Position numbers and translations under genes: made by a program. DNA of 43,755 nt from NCBI GenBank assembly GCA_964598395.1, contig CAZRBW010000021.1, forward strand, positions 1 through 43,755, written 5' to 3'. Source of the DNA: CAXBDP01 sp964598395 (GTDB taxonomy: Bacteria; Bacteroidota; Bacteroidia; Cytophagales; Cyclobacteriaceae). The notes beneath the pieces were generated by a model that saw only the letters and a list, made by a program, of their open reading frames with translations, ran no database searches and was not told where the DNA came from. Numbering within the stretch: position 1 is the first letter of the stretch; each line of letters opens with the position of its first letter. Shown here piece by piece: positions 35,746 through 43,646 of the stretch.

Positions 35746-38247
35746 ATGACGAGAATTAGAATGTCGATGATGATTATAGCGGCGGCTATGATTGTGGGTT
35801 CTTCAGCAATTGATGCTGAAGCTCAAAATCGTCGTAACCAAAATCAGCAGGCACAAACGCCCCCTGCAGCAGAAGCGCCAGCAAGACCTGCCGCTAACAA
35901 AAACGGAATCAAGCCATACAAGGATGTAATTACCTCTGAAGCAGTTACTGACAATGGAATGTTTGACGTACACTATTTAGATAAAAAATATTTCTTCGAA
36001 ATTCCTGCAAAGTTATTAGGAAGAGATATGTTGATGGTTTCTAGAATTGCCAAAACGGCAACCGGTATTGGTTATGGTGGCGAGCAAATCAACAGCCAAG
36101 TACTAAGATGGGAAAAATTAAAGGATGATAAAATCATCTTGAAAGAAGTTTCTTACCAAAATGTAGCAAGTGATTCTCTACCTATATCGACTTCGGTAAA
36201 AAACTCAAACTTTGAGCCTATCATAGGTATTTTCGATATCAAAGCATATGGTGATGGCAAAGAGACCATCGTAATTGATGTGACTGATCTTTGGGAAAAA
36301 GATACTCGTCCTTTCGGTATGCCAAATAATAGAAGAACTCAGTACAGAGTTACAGCATTGGATGCGTCGCGTTCTTTTGTTGAGTTTGTAAAGAGCTTTC
36401 CTGAGAATATTGAGATTAGACACGTAAAAACGTACAACGCTGCTGAGCCTCCTTCAGGTAGAAGCAACAATTCAATCTCTATTGAAATAAATAACTCTAT
36501 GTTATTATTGCCTGCTGTTCCAATGATGCCACGCATCGCCGATCAAAGAGTTGGTTGGTTCACGACACGTCAAGTTGATTTTGGTCTTGATGCTCAAAAA
36601 GCTGAAACGAGAAGATATTTGGACAGATGGAGACTTGAAATCAAGCCTGGTGACGAAGAGAAATTCAAACGAGGTGAACTAGTAGAGCCAGTTAAACCAA
36701 TAATTTTCTACATAGATCCTGCTACTCCAGACAAATGGAGACCTTACTTAAAGCAAGGTGTTGACGATTGGCAAGTTGCTTTTGAGGCTGCTGGTTTCAA
36801 AAATGCAATCTATGCTCTTGACCCTCCTACACCAGAAGAAAATCCTGAGTGGGATGTTGATGATTCAAGATATTCGGTAATTCGTTATTTCGCATCTGAT
36901 ATTCAGAATGCATACGGTCCACACGTTTCGGATCCAAGATCTGGCGAAATATTAGAATCGCATATTGGTTGGTACCACAACGTAATGAACTTGGTTCGCA
37001 ACTGGTATTTTATCCAAACTGCCGCAGTGAACCCTGATGCGCGTTCGGTTAAATTCAAGGATGAAGTAATGGGCGATTTGATTCGTTTCGTTTCTTCTCA
37101 CGAAGTAGGTCACACCTTAGGTCTTCCACACAACTTCTCTGCTAGCCATGCCTACCCAGTAGATAGTCTTCGTTCTACATCCTTTACCAAAGATAGAGGA
37201 ACTGCTCCATCAATCATGGATTATGCAAGATTTAACTACATTGCCCAACCAGGTGATAATGTTAACTTATTAGCCAAAATCGGTGAATATGACAGATATT
37301 CTGTTTCGTGGGGTTATAGACCAATTCTAGGAGCAACTACGCCAGAAGAAGAAGTTCCTACGCTAAACCAGTGGATTCTAGACAAAAAAGGTGATCCTGC
37401 TTACCGTTATGGTCGTCAAGGAAATCCTAATGATCCAAGTGCTCAGTCAGAAGATTTGGGCGACGATGCAATGAAAGCAAGTGAATATGGTATTGCCAAC
37501 TTGAAAAGAATTGTGCCAAACCTAATCGAGTGGACTAAGGAAGATGGTAAAGATTATAGCGACCTAAGCGAAATGTATGGTCAAGTAGCTGGTCAGTATG
37601 GTCGCTACATGGGTCACGTTCGTACCAACATCGGTGGTGTGTACGAAGTGTACAAAACGTATGATGAAGAAGGAGCTGTTTATACTCACGCATCTAAAGA
37701 CACGCAAAAAAGAGCTGTTGCATTCTTGAATGAGCAATTATTCAAAACACCAACTTGGATGATTGACAAGGATATTATTTCAAAAATTCAAGATTTCGGC
37801 ATTCAAGAAAGAGTTCGCGGATTGCAAACTGGTACTTTATCTTCCATCCTTGAGCCACGTCGTTTAGGTAGAATGCTTGAAAACCAAACGTTAAATGGCG
37901 CTAATGCTTATACTATGGATGAGCTGTACACAGATTTGCGTAGAGGCATATGGTCTGAACTTGCTAATGGAACTACTATAGATCCATACAGAAGAGCATT
38001 ACAGCGTGCGCATGTTGAAAGATTAGAAACGCTTGTAAAGGCTGAACAACCAGCAGCGGGAGGATTCTTCGGTGGTGGTACAGCAATCAATGCAAGCCAA
38101 TCAGATATTCCAGCAATCTCAAGAGCTGAATTGAAAACACTTCAAACAAACCTAAGAAGTGCCCGTGCAAGATTTGGTGATCGTATGAGCCAAATACATG
38201 TGGATGACTTGATCGTAAGAATTGACAATATCTTAGATCCTAAATAA
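35746..38247 (+). CDS. Zinc-dependent metalloprotease (DUF5117/DUF4953 type)
   Basis: The 833-residue protein is exported (signal peptide about 1-26, ending near AEAQ). It has the Bacteroidota layout DUF5118 (about 50-100), DUF5117 (about 100-290) and a metzincin-like domain with HEVGHTLGLPH (about 452-462), whose three His residues bind zinc. A Met-turn is likely in SIMDYARF about 30 residues on. A long C-terminal helical part follows. The substrate is unknown. It is divergent from the oxidoreductase and ends at a strong terminator. The first ATG is used because it is followed by the signal. Confidence 0.88.
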   Translation: MTRIRMSMMIIAAAMIVGSSAIDAEAQNRRNQNQQAQTPPAAEAPARPAANKNGIKPYKDVITSEAVTDNGMFDVHYLDKKYFFEIPAKLLGRDMLMVSRIAKTATGIGYGGEQINSQVLRWEKLKDDKIILKEVSYQNVASDSLPISTSVKNSNFEPIIGIFDIKAYGDGKETIVIDVTDLWEKDTRPFGMPNNRRTQYRVTALDASRSFVEFVKSFPENIEIRHVKTYNAAEPPSGRSNNSISIEINNSMLLLPAVPMMPRIADQRVGWFTTRQVDFGLDAQKAETRRYLDRWRLEIKPGDEEKFKRGELVEPVKPIIFYIDPATPDKWRPYLKQGVDDWQVAFEAAGFKNAIYALDPPTPEENPEWDVDDSRYSVIRYFASDIQNAYGPHVSDPRSGEILESHIGWYHNVMNLVRNWYFIQTAAVNPDARSVKFKDEVMGDLIRFVSSHEVGHTLGLPHNFSASHAYPVDSLRSTSFTKDRGTAPSIMDYARFNYIAQPGDNVNLLAKIGEYDRYSVSWGYRPILGATTPEEEVPTLNQWILDKKGDPAYRYGRQGNPNDPSAQSEDLGDDAMKASEYGIANLKRIVPNLIEWTKEDGKDYSDLSEMYGQVAGQYGRYMGHVRTNIGGVYEVYKTYDEEGAVYTHASKDTQKRAVAFLNEQLFKTPTWMIDKDIISKIQDFGIQERVRGLQTGTLSSILEPRRLGRMLENQTLNGANAYTMDELYTDLRRGIWSELANGTTIDPYRRALQRAHVERLETLVKAEQPAAGGFFGGGTAINASQSDIPAISRAELKTLQTNLRSARARFGDRMSQIHVDDLIVRIDNILDPK

Positions 38248-38266
38248 GGATCAACATTTGACCAAT

Positions 38267-38304
38267 AAAAAATGCCCTCTGAAACTAATCAGAGGGCATT
38301 TTTA
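38267..38304. terminator. Strong bidirectional terminator
   Basis: A perfect 16-bp stem (38267-38282 with 38289-38304) encloses six bases. It is flanked by A and T tracts, with GCCCTCTGA paired to TCAGAGGGC. It lies between the convergent metalloprotease and Spy-like genes and can serve both. Confidence 0.92.
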
Positions 38305-38319
38305 TTTTATTTCATACAC

Positions 38320-38859
38320 CTATCTGTCTTTTAATGGCCTTCTTGGAGGCATTTGGCGACCACCTTCTGATTGCCTTCTTCCTTGCTGACCTTGACGCAA
38401 CTGTGCTCCATTTTGGTCTGCATTTGCGCGCATAGCATCCATTTTTACTCTTTGCTCCTCTGTAAGTATTGCTCTGAATTTCATTTGATGATCTGCATCC
38501 AGTCTGAGCAATTGAGCATTCACTTGAGCAATGTCATCAATCACTAAATTAATTTGTGCTTGATCAGGATTATTGCCTGCCATAAGACTTTTCTGTCTTG
38601 CTCTTAGTACGTTCAACTCATTTTTCAATGGAGTTGTAGCTTTCAAATGCTCAAATCTAAGCTCCTTAATCTCTTCTTTTTGCTCTTTAGTAAAGCCTTT
38701 CATGGATCTTGGGTTCTGACCTCTCTCCTTCATCTGATCTTGCCTCATGGGCCTTTCCTTCTCCTGCTTGCTTTCAGCACTCTTTTTTTGTGCTATTACG
38801 TCTGCACTCACTAGGCTTACAAACAGTAAGGCCAAAGTGAAAATCATTTGCTTTCTCAT
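38320..38859 (-). CDS. Spy/CpxP-like periplasmic protein
   Basis: The 179-residue protein (ATG at 38859) has a signal peptide ending near DVIAQ, then a Lys/Glu/Gln-rich low-complexity segment, and a helical domain with FTKEQKEEIKELRFEHLKA and LTEEQRVKMD, the LTxxQ repeat pattern of Spy/CpxP. It ends in a Gln/Arg-rich tail. Family members are periplasmic chaperones or metal-stress proteins, which fits its place next to a copper ATPase (ccoI), though they are divergent. The upstream start (38928) would put 23 residues before the signal, so the inner ATG is chosen. Confidence 0.75.
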   Translation of the reverse strand: MRKQMIFTLALLFVSLVSADVIAQKKSAESKQEKERPMRQDQMKERGQNPRSMKGFTKEQKEEIKELRFEHLKATTPLKNELNVLRARQKSLMAGNNPDQAQINLVIDDIAQVNAQLLRLDADHQMKFRAILTEEQRVKMDAMRANADQNGAQLRQGQQGRRQSEGGRQMPPRRPLKDR

Positions 38860-39043
38860 ATTTCTGTTGTTTTGTTTTCTAAATTCAAGGATTGGATAGC
38901 AAACGCTATGACAAAGTTTAATCAACAATAAAAAGATTTAGCTTTCAGCCATTTATACAGCTAATTTCAATTGCTGACCAATATCATATTTTCAGATAGG
39001 TTGCATCTGCATCTTTGCATCACTAATTTATGACTCGATCAAC

Positions 39044-41488
39044 ATGGCAATTGAGGTGGAAGAAAAACCCGTGCAGAAACTTGTAGCAACCGAATGCTAC
39101 CATTGTGGAGGCCCAATAGAAGATGAGCATATTCATATACATGACAAGGACTTTTGCTGCCTTGGTTGCCAAACTGTATATGAAATCCTGAGTGAAAATG
39201 ATCTTTGTGAATATTACGATCTCGAAAAGAACCCTGGCATTAGGCTAAAAGCCAGACAGTTCGAAGGAAAATTCGATTATTTGGAGAATCCTGACATCAA
39301 AGCAAAACTGTTGGACTTTGCCTCGGACGAAAGAGAGAAAATACGGCTTTCTCTGCCAGCAATACATTGTAGCTCATGCATTTGGCTACTCGAAAACCTT
39401 GCAAAACTTAGTGAAGGAATTATATCCTCCCGCGTAAATTTCCTTAGCAAAGAGCTTAGACTAGATTACAATCCACAAGAAACTAGCTTAAAGAAAATTG
39501 CCGAACTTTTAACAACCATAGGCTACGAACCAGAATTTTCCTTGCAAGATTACGAAGGGAAAAAAGGGAAAAAGATCAACAATGGATTGGTATTGAGAGT
39601 AGGCGTGGCGGGCTTTTGCTTTGGCAATATTATGCTTCTTAGTTTTCCGGAATATTTTGGTTTCGAAGGACTTAGCGATGAATCGATTCGCGTTTTTATT
39701 GGCTATCTAAATTTCGCCTTGGCGCTGCCTGTAGTCCTATATTGCTCCACACCCTATTACGAATCAGCCTACAAAGCATTGCGAAAAGGCTTTATCAATA
39801 TCGATTTCCCGATTGTATTGGGCATCGCTGCTTTATTTTTCCGAAGCACTTATGAGCTGCTTTCAAATACGGGTGCAGGTTATTTCGATTCCTTGGCTGG
39901 CTTGCTTTTTTTCCTTTTGGTAGGTAGATGGTTTCAAAGTAGAACTTATGAAAGCCTGTCTTTTGAGCGGGATTACAAGGCCTATTTCCCAGTGGCTGTG
40001 GGCAAATGGATAAAGGGTGAAATTATTTCTACGCCTATAAATGACCTTGATTGTGGCGATCATATAATGATTAGAAATCAAGAGTTAATACCAGCAGATA
40101 GTAGATTGATAGAAGGTGACGCTCGTATCGATTACAGTTTCGTTTCGGGCGAAATAGAACCTATGAAAGTAGGCCGAGGTGAGTTGGTATATGCGGGAGG
40201 TAGGCAAATGGGCTCTCAAGTACGCTTAGAAGTAATCAAACCCGTATCGCAAAGCTACCTTACTAGCCTTTGGAATGAGGCTGGAGAAGAAAAAGCCGAT
40301 TTGAGTAAAGAGGCCACTATAAATAAGATTAGCAAAAACTTCACTATCGTCGTGCTATTTATTGCTTTTGCCTCATTGGCTTATTGGTTGGTATTTGATA
40401 GCTCCAAAGCGCTCAATGCCTTCTCGGCAGTATTAATTGTGGCTTGTCCTTGTGCATTATCTATGGCTACGCCATTTACTTTGGGCAATGTAATGCGCGT
40501 ATTCGGTCGCAATGGATTCTACCTCAAAAATGCCTTAGTCGTTGAAACCTTAGCAGATGTAAATGATTTGGTTTTCGACAAAACAGGCACGATTACCCAA
40601 ACTGGCAAAAACAAAGTAAGCTTCGAAGGAAAAGCATTGACCGAAGAAGAAAAGAAAATGGTAGCTCTATTGACCAGCCAATCTACCCATATTCTGAGCA
40701 GACAAATACTTGATTTCTTAAAACTTCTTCCTGCAAAGAGCAGTCAGATTTCCAATTACGTGGAAATTCCAGGGCAGGGAATTCAAGCTCAAATAGCTTC
40801 AAATAAGCTTTTATTAGGCTCAGCTTCATTCTTGCAAAATCATGAAATTGAGAATATTCACGCCCAACAAACCATTTCGGGTAGCGAAGTATGGCTGGCC
40901 ATTGATGGCCAACTTAAAGGCCGATTTGTGATTAAAGCAGAATATCGTAAAAACATAAAGGAGACCATCTCCCAATTGAGTGCTAACTATCGCGTTTCGC
41001 TAATTTCCGGTGATACCGAACAGCAAAAACAAGAGCTTGAAGGTTTATTCCCAAGCAATACACCTATGTTTTTCAAACAAAGTCCGGGAGATAAGGAGAA
41101 ATACATCATAGCAAAAAAGAGTGCTGGAAATAAAGTTGCCATGATTGGAGACGGTCTCAACGACGGCATAGCCTTAAGAAGCAGTCATGCCGGCATTGCC
41201 ATTAGCGATGATGTGAATACTTTTACTCCAGCAAGTGATGCCATCCTAGATGGAAAAAAACTCCATCTGCTGCCCGACTTACTTTCCTTTAGCAAAATAG
41301 GCAAGCGGATTATCTATGCGGCATTTACTATTTCTTTTCTGTACAATATTGTTGGCTTGGCCTTCGCCGTTACTGGGAACCTAACTCCCATTTTTGCTGC
41401 TATACTAATGCCATTGAGTAGCATTACGGTTGTGTCATTCGCTACCTTTAGCGTTACTAGCTTGGCCAAATGGCGAAAATTAATCTAG
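39044..41488 (+). CDS. ccoI: Copper-transporting P1B-type ATPase CcoI
   Basis: CcoI moves copper for cbb3 cytochrome oxidase assembly. The 814-residue protein has an N-terminal Cys-rich metal site (CYHCGG, CCLGC), an HMA-like domain with CSSC near 110, the membrane metal site CPC (468-470 in ACPCALSM), an actuator loop with VSGEIEP (in place of TGES), the phosphorylation site DKTGTIT, and the hinge GDGLNDG. ccoS follows one base later. No ccoN/O/P genes are in view. Octamers are at 39426 and 40193. Confidence 0.93.
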   Translation: MAIEVEEKPVQKLVATECYHCGGPIEDEHIHIHDKDFCCLGCQTVYEILSENDLCEYYDLEKNPGIRLKARQFEGKFDYLENPDIKAKLLDFASDEREKIRLSLPAIHCSSCIWLLENLAKLSEGIISSRVNFLSKELRLDYNPQETSLKKIAELLTTIGYEPEFSLQDYEGKKGKKINNGLVLRVGVAGFCFGNIMLLSFPEYFGFEGLSDESIRVFIGYLNFALALPVVLYCSTPYYESAYKALRKGFINIDFPIVLGIAALFFRSTYELLSNTGAGYFDSLAGLLFFLLVGRWFQSRTYESLSFERDYKAYFPVAVGKWIKGEIISTPINDLDCGDHIMIRNQELIPADSRLIEGDARIDYSFVSGEIEPMKVGRGELVYAGGRQMGSQVRLEVIKPVSQSYLTSLWNEAGEEKADLSKEATINKISKNFTIVVLFIAFASLAYWLVFDSSKALNAFSAVLIVACPCALSMATPFTLGNVMRVFGRNGFYLKNALVVETLADVNDLVFDKTGTITQTGKNKVSFEGKALTEEEKKMVALLTSQSTHILSRQILDFLKLLPAKSSQISNYVEIPGQGIQAQIASNKLLLGSASFLQNHEIENIHAQQTISGSEVWLAIDGQLKGRFVIKAEYRKNIKETISQLSANYRVSLISGDTEQQKQELEGLFPSNTPMFFKQSPGDKEKYIIAKKSAGNKVAMIGDGLNDGIALRSSHAGIAISDDVNTFTPASDAILDGKKLHLLPDLLSFSKIGKRIIYAAFTISFLYNIVGLAFAVTGNLTPIFAAILMPLSSITVVSFATFSVTSLAKWRKLI

Positions 41489-41489
41489 C

Positions 41490-41678
41490 ATGGAAGTAAT
41501 CATTATACTGATACTATTTAGCGTTGTGATCGCGGGAGGTTTTCTTGCGGCATTTATCTGGGCCACACGCTCTGGCCAATACGACGACACCTATTCACCA
41601 TCCGTACGAATGTTATTTGATGATAGCAAAAAGAAGAAGGTGAAAAAAGGGGAGGATTTGGGGGAGGGGAAGGATTAA
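41490..41678 (+). CDS. ccoS: cbb3 oxidase assembly protein CcoS
   Basis: CcoS is a short membrane protein needed for cofactor insertion into cbb3 oxidase. The 62 residues have one hydrophobic helix (3-25), then FIWATRSGQYDD (22-33), the family's hallmark, and a charged tail. It starts one base after the ccoI stop, the usual pairing. An octamer (41532) lies within the membrane segment and codes for Ala-Gly-Gly. Confidence 0.92.
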   Translation: MEVIIILILFSVVIAGGFLAAFIWATRSGQYDDTYSPSVRMLFDDSKKKKVKKGEDLGEGKD

Positions 41679-41788
41679 AAATGTAATAATTACTCATTCA
41701 AAGCGATAAATTATTTAGGATTTATTCCTCCCGCCTTCATTTATTGCTTTCGTATCTTTAGCCATCACCAATTGAAGCCAATTCGGGT

Positions 41789-42527
41789 ATGCCATTTACT
41801 TTTTCTACTTATCAAAATCCACCTATAGTTAAGTTAAACTGGCATAAGCCTATTTCGCAGGAAATCTATATACTAAGAGAAGACCTAAGCCATCCCGAAT
41901 ATGGAGGCAATAAATATTGGAAGCTAAAGGGCAATATAGAAAAGGCTCTTGCGGATGGTTATACCCAAATAATAACAGCTGGCGGCGCCTACTCTAATCA
42001 TATTTATGCAACAGCCGCACTTTGCGCTGAATTGAATTTGCCATGTATTGGCCTCATTCGCGGCGAGGAACATCAAAACCTGAACCCCACCCTTGCCTTT
42101 GCGCAGCAAAAAGGGATGAAACTCCACTATGTAGATAGGCCAACTTACAGGCAAATAAGAGAAGAAGGCTTACCGGATATACCAAACTTGGCACAATTGG
42201 CAGAAAGTGCATATTATATTCCTGAAGGTGGAAGTAGTATTGCCGGTGTACAATCTTGTGCCGATTGGGCGAAANNNNNNNNNNNNNNNNNNNNNNNNNN
42301 NNNNNNNNNNNNNNNNNNNNNNNNNNNNNNNNNNNNNNNNNNNNNNNNNNNNNNNNNNNNNNNNNNNNNNNNNNGCGCATAATATCCTATTAGACCCGAT
42401 TTACACTTCCAAAATGCTTTATGGCATCGACATATTATTGGCTGAACAGAAACTGGAAACTTACAAGCGAATCCTCATTATCCACAGCGGTGGGCTGCAA
42501 GGCTGGGCTGGGAAGGAGCCTGTTTAA
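41789..42527 (+). CDS. PLP-dependent ACC deaminase/D-cysteine desulfhydrase-like, split by a gap
   Basis: Residues 1-162 are the N-terminal half, with the PLP lysine K42 in GGNKYWKLKG, the phosphate/substrate loop TAGGAYSNHIYATA (64-77), and PEGGSSIAGVQS near 145-156. After the gap the last 50 residues (LDPIYTSKMLYG, ILIIHSGGLQGWAG) are the C-terminal end. At the nominal 100 N the frames differ; they match if the missing length is a multiple of three. The true protein should be near 300 residues, so about 90 are missing. The family degrades ACC or D-cysteine; the substrate is not clear. Confidence 0.85.
42275..42374. other. Assembly gap (100 N) inside the PLP enzyme gene
   Basis: The gap interrupts one reading frame. 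Its nominal size gives a false frameshift, so the length is a placeholder. Confidence 0.9.
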
Positions 42528-42610
42528 AATCTAGCTTGAAGAATTGTTAAATTTGGGCTTTACTTTTCTCCTTGTACAAAAATTTTGGATTGAGCTTTTC
42601 TAACTATTAC

Positions 42611-42913
42611 TTAGGCCAGGTTCCTATTTTGATAGTGTTTGATTTTGCTTAGTTCTAATTTTTTAGATTCCTGTTCTTCTTCAATATCATAATCATCTTG
42701 AAGTCCAAGCCAAAATTTGGCAGAATTTCCAAAATACTTACTCAAGCGCAAAGCAGTGTCTGTGGTAATTCTACGATTTCCTTTTGTGATCTCCGAAATG
42801 CGTGTTTGAGGTATTATTAAATCTTTCGAAAGACGATATGCCGTGATTTCTAGAGGTTTAAAAAATTCATAATTCAAGATTTCACCAGGATGAACATTTG
42901 CTAGCTTTTCCAT
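42611..42913 (-). CDS. higA: HigA-family antitoxin
   Basis: HigA antitoxins bind DNA through a helix-turn-helix and neutralise the mRNA-cleaving toxin HigB. The 100-residue protein begins with the family signature HPGEIL, followed by the HTH (about 28-55, LSKDLIIPQTRISEITKGNR), and FGNSAKFWLGLQDDYD. The inner ATG (42913) is chosen because the longer version would overlap the toxin remnant, and it leaves the usual ten-base spacing after the toxin's stop. With no complete toxin in view, it is now an orphan antitoxin. Confidence 0.88.
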   Translation of the reverse strand: MEKLANVHPGEILNYEFFKPLEITAYRLSKDLIIPQTRISEITKGNRRITTDTALRLSKYFGNSAKFWLGLQDDYDIEEEQESKKLELSKIKHYQNRNLA

Positions 42914-42923
42914 TCTATGCTTT

Positions 42924-42980
42924 TTAGTGGTAATCAATTAGTCGAACTTTACTTACGTTTCCCTTTTCCCAAACCTGCGT
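42924..42980 (-). pseudogene. higB: C-terminal remnant of a HigB toxin
   Basis: The minus strand encodes the last 18 residues of a HigB-type toxin, with VWEKGN and the classic ending RLIDYH then TAA. An in-frame stop (42981-42983) lies before it, and the rest of the about 90-residue toxin is absent. It ends ten bases before higA, as in a higBA operon. Confidence 0.65.
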
Positions 42981-43059
42981 TCATTTTGCCATAATACAAA
43001 AATTTTCATTGATATTAAATGCTTAATTGAAAAATATTAATTTGTAGTTTAATACCGAA

Positions 43060-43229
43060 ATGAACAAACGACTTTCCACAATCACTTTATTATTAGTAGC
43101 AATAGTCTCCCGCCAGCGAACTATGCAGGAATCTATTATTACCCCCTCAACTTTAAGTTAAGTATAGATGAGGTAAAGGTGTCAATCCCGGATGAATCGA
43201 TTCTGCTTATCTTTTCATATAAACCATAG
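43060..43229 (+). pseudogene. Broken paralog of the lipoprotein at 43647
   Basis: The start ATG leads a hydrophobic signal (LSTITLLLVAIVS), then RQRTMQESIITP. At a run of five C (43142-43146) the frame breaks and ends at TAA 43159. One extra C would join it to LSIDEVKVSIPDESILL, which matches LSIDEVK of the intact paralog. The lipobox Cys of the paralog (VSCQ) is Arg here (VSRQ). Even with the frame repaired it stops at 43229 (TAG), so it is a short relic. Confidence 0.6.
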
Positions 43230-43288
43230 TACTTTAGAAGGAAAATGAAAAAATAAATGAAAAATATCATTCGGATATTTGCATAATT

Positions 43289-43298
43289 CCCCCCCCCC
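43289..43298 (+). repeat. Poly-C tract (C10)
   Basis: Ten consecutive C (then TCC) stand out in an AT-rich intergenic region, 73 bases before the start of the Cys-rich secreted peptide gene. Homopolymers of this length change length by slippage and can alter promoter spacing. Confidence 0.9.
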
Positions 43299-43371
43299 TC
43301 CATATGTTTAAGCCAAGCTTATGTTTCTTTAGTACTAATGATTTGTTTTTAACCTTTAATTCTTTAAAATC

Positions 43372-43644
43372 ATGAGAAAATATTTATTTTCATTTGTAGC
43401 AGTATTGGCCTTCACAGGGCTATTTGGACTGCAAAGTGCGTTTTCGCGGAATTGCTCTACTCCTACTGAGTCCTTCACTTGTTCTGGTGGTACCTTCTAC
43501 GGAACTCAAGCAGAGATAAATTGTTGGTTAAGCCAGTTAACTGCCTTTATTTGCGGCGGAAGTGACTGCGGAGTTTCATGGACATTTCATAGTACTGAAG
43601 GTGATTATAGTTTCCATACCTATACTTGCCCTAGCGTTGAATAA
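43372..43644 (+). CDS. Small secreted Cys-rich peptide
   Basis: The 90-residue protein has a signal peptide (about 1-25, cut near AFS) and a mature part of about 65 residues with six Cys (28, 37, 51, 61, 66, 86), enough for three disulfides. Family unknown. Architecture and neighbour resemble NVEALA-type small proteins of Bacteroidota, which sit next to propeller-type lipoproteins, but the NVEALA motif itself is absent. It ends two bases before a lipoprotein gene, so the two are coupled. It is preceded by the C10 tract. Its role as a toxin, signal or structural peptide cannot be told. Confidence 0.7.
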   Translation: MRKYLFSFVAVLAFTGLFGLQSAFSRNCSTPTESFTCSGGTFYGTQAEINCWLSQLTAFICGGSDCGVSWTFHSTEGDYSFHTYTCPSVE

Positions 43645-43646
43645 AT

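Larger units (their letters stand above)
337..41734. repeat. Dispersed GCGGGAGG octamer family, 30 exact copies
   Basis: The exact word GCGGGAGG starts on the plus strand at 337, 1707, 4992, 5700, 12940, 14855, 16445, 20437, 23090, 24078, 27408, 29918, 34456, 38056, 40193 and 41532. It is on the minus strand (written CCTCCCGC) at 2009, 4104, 10330, 15788, 18739, 21039, 23311, 23805, 28818, 29648, 33129, 35534, 39426 and 41727. The next base is T in 14 copies, A in 13, G in 3 and never C. At about 40% GC roughly 0.3 copies would be expected on both strands. Twenty-four copies lie in genes (17 in the sense direction) and use all three codon frames (Ala-Gly-Gly, x-Gly-Arg, Arg-Glu), so protein sequence does not explain them. 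The word resembles E. coli Chi (GCTGGTGG, 6 of 8 bases). The function is inferred, the enrichment is seen. Confidence 0.9.

Noticed and set aside
337..41734. Octamer as an FtsK-orienting (KOPS-like) sequence
   Set aside because: Copies are nearly even on the two strands (16 and 14) and often opposed within one gene, whereas orienting sequences are strongly skewed. A window at the terminus could mislead, so this is a provisional rejection.
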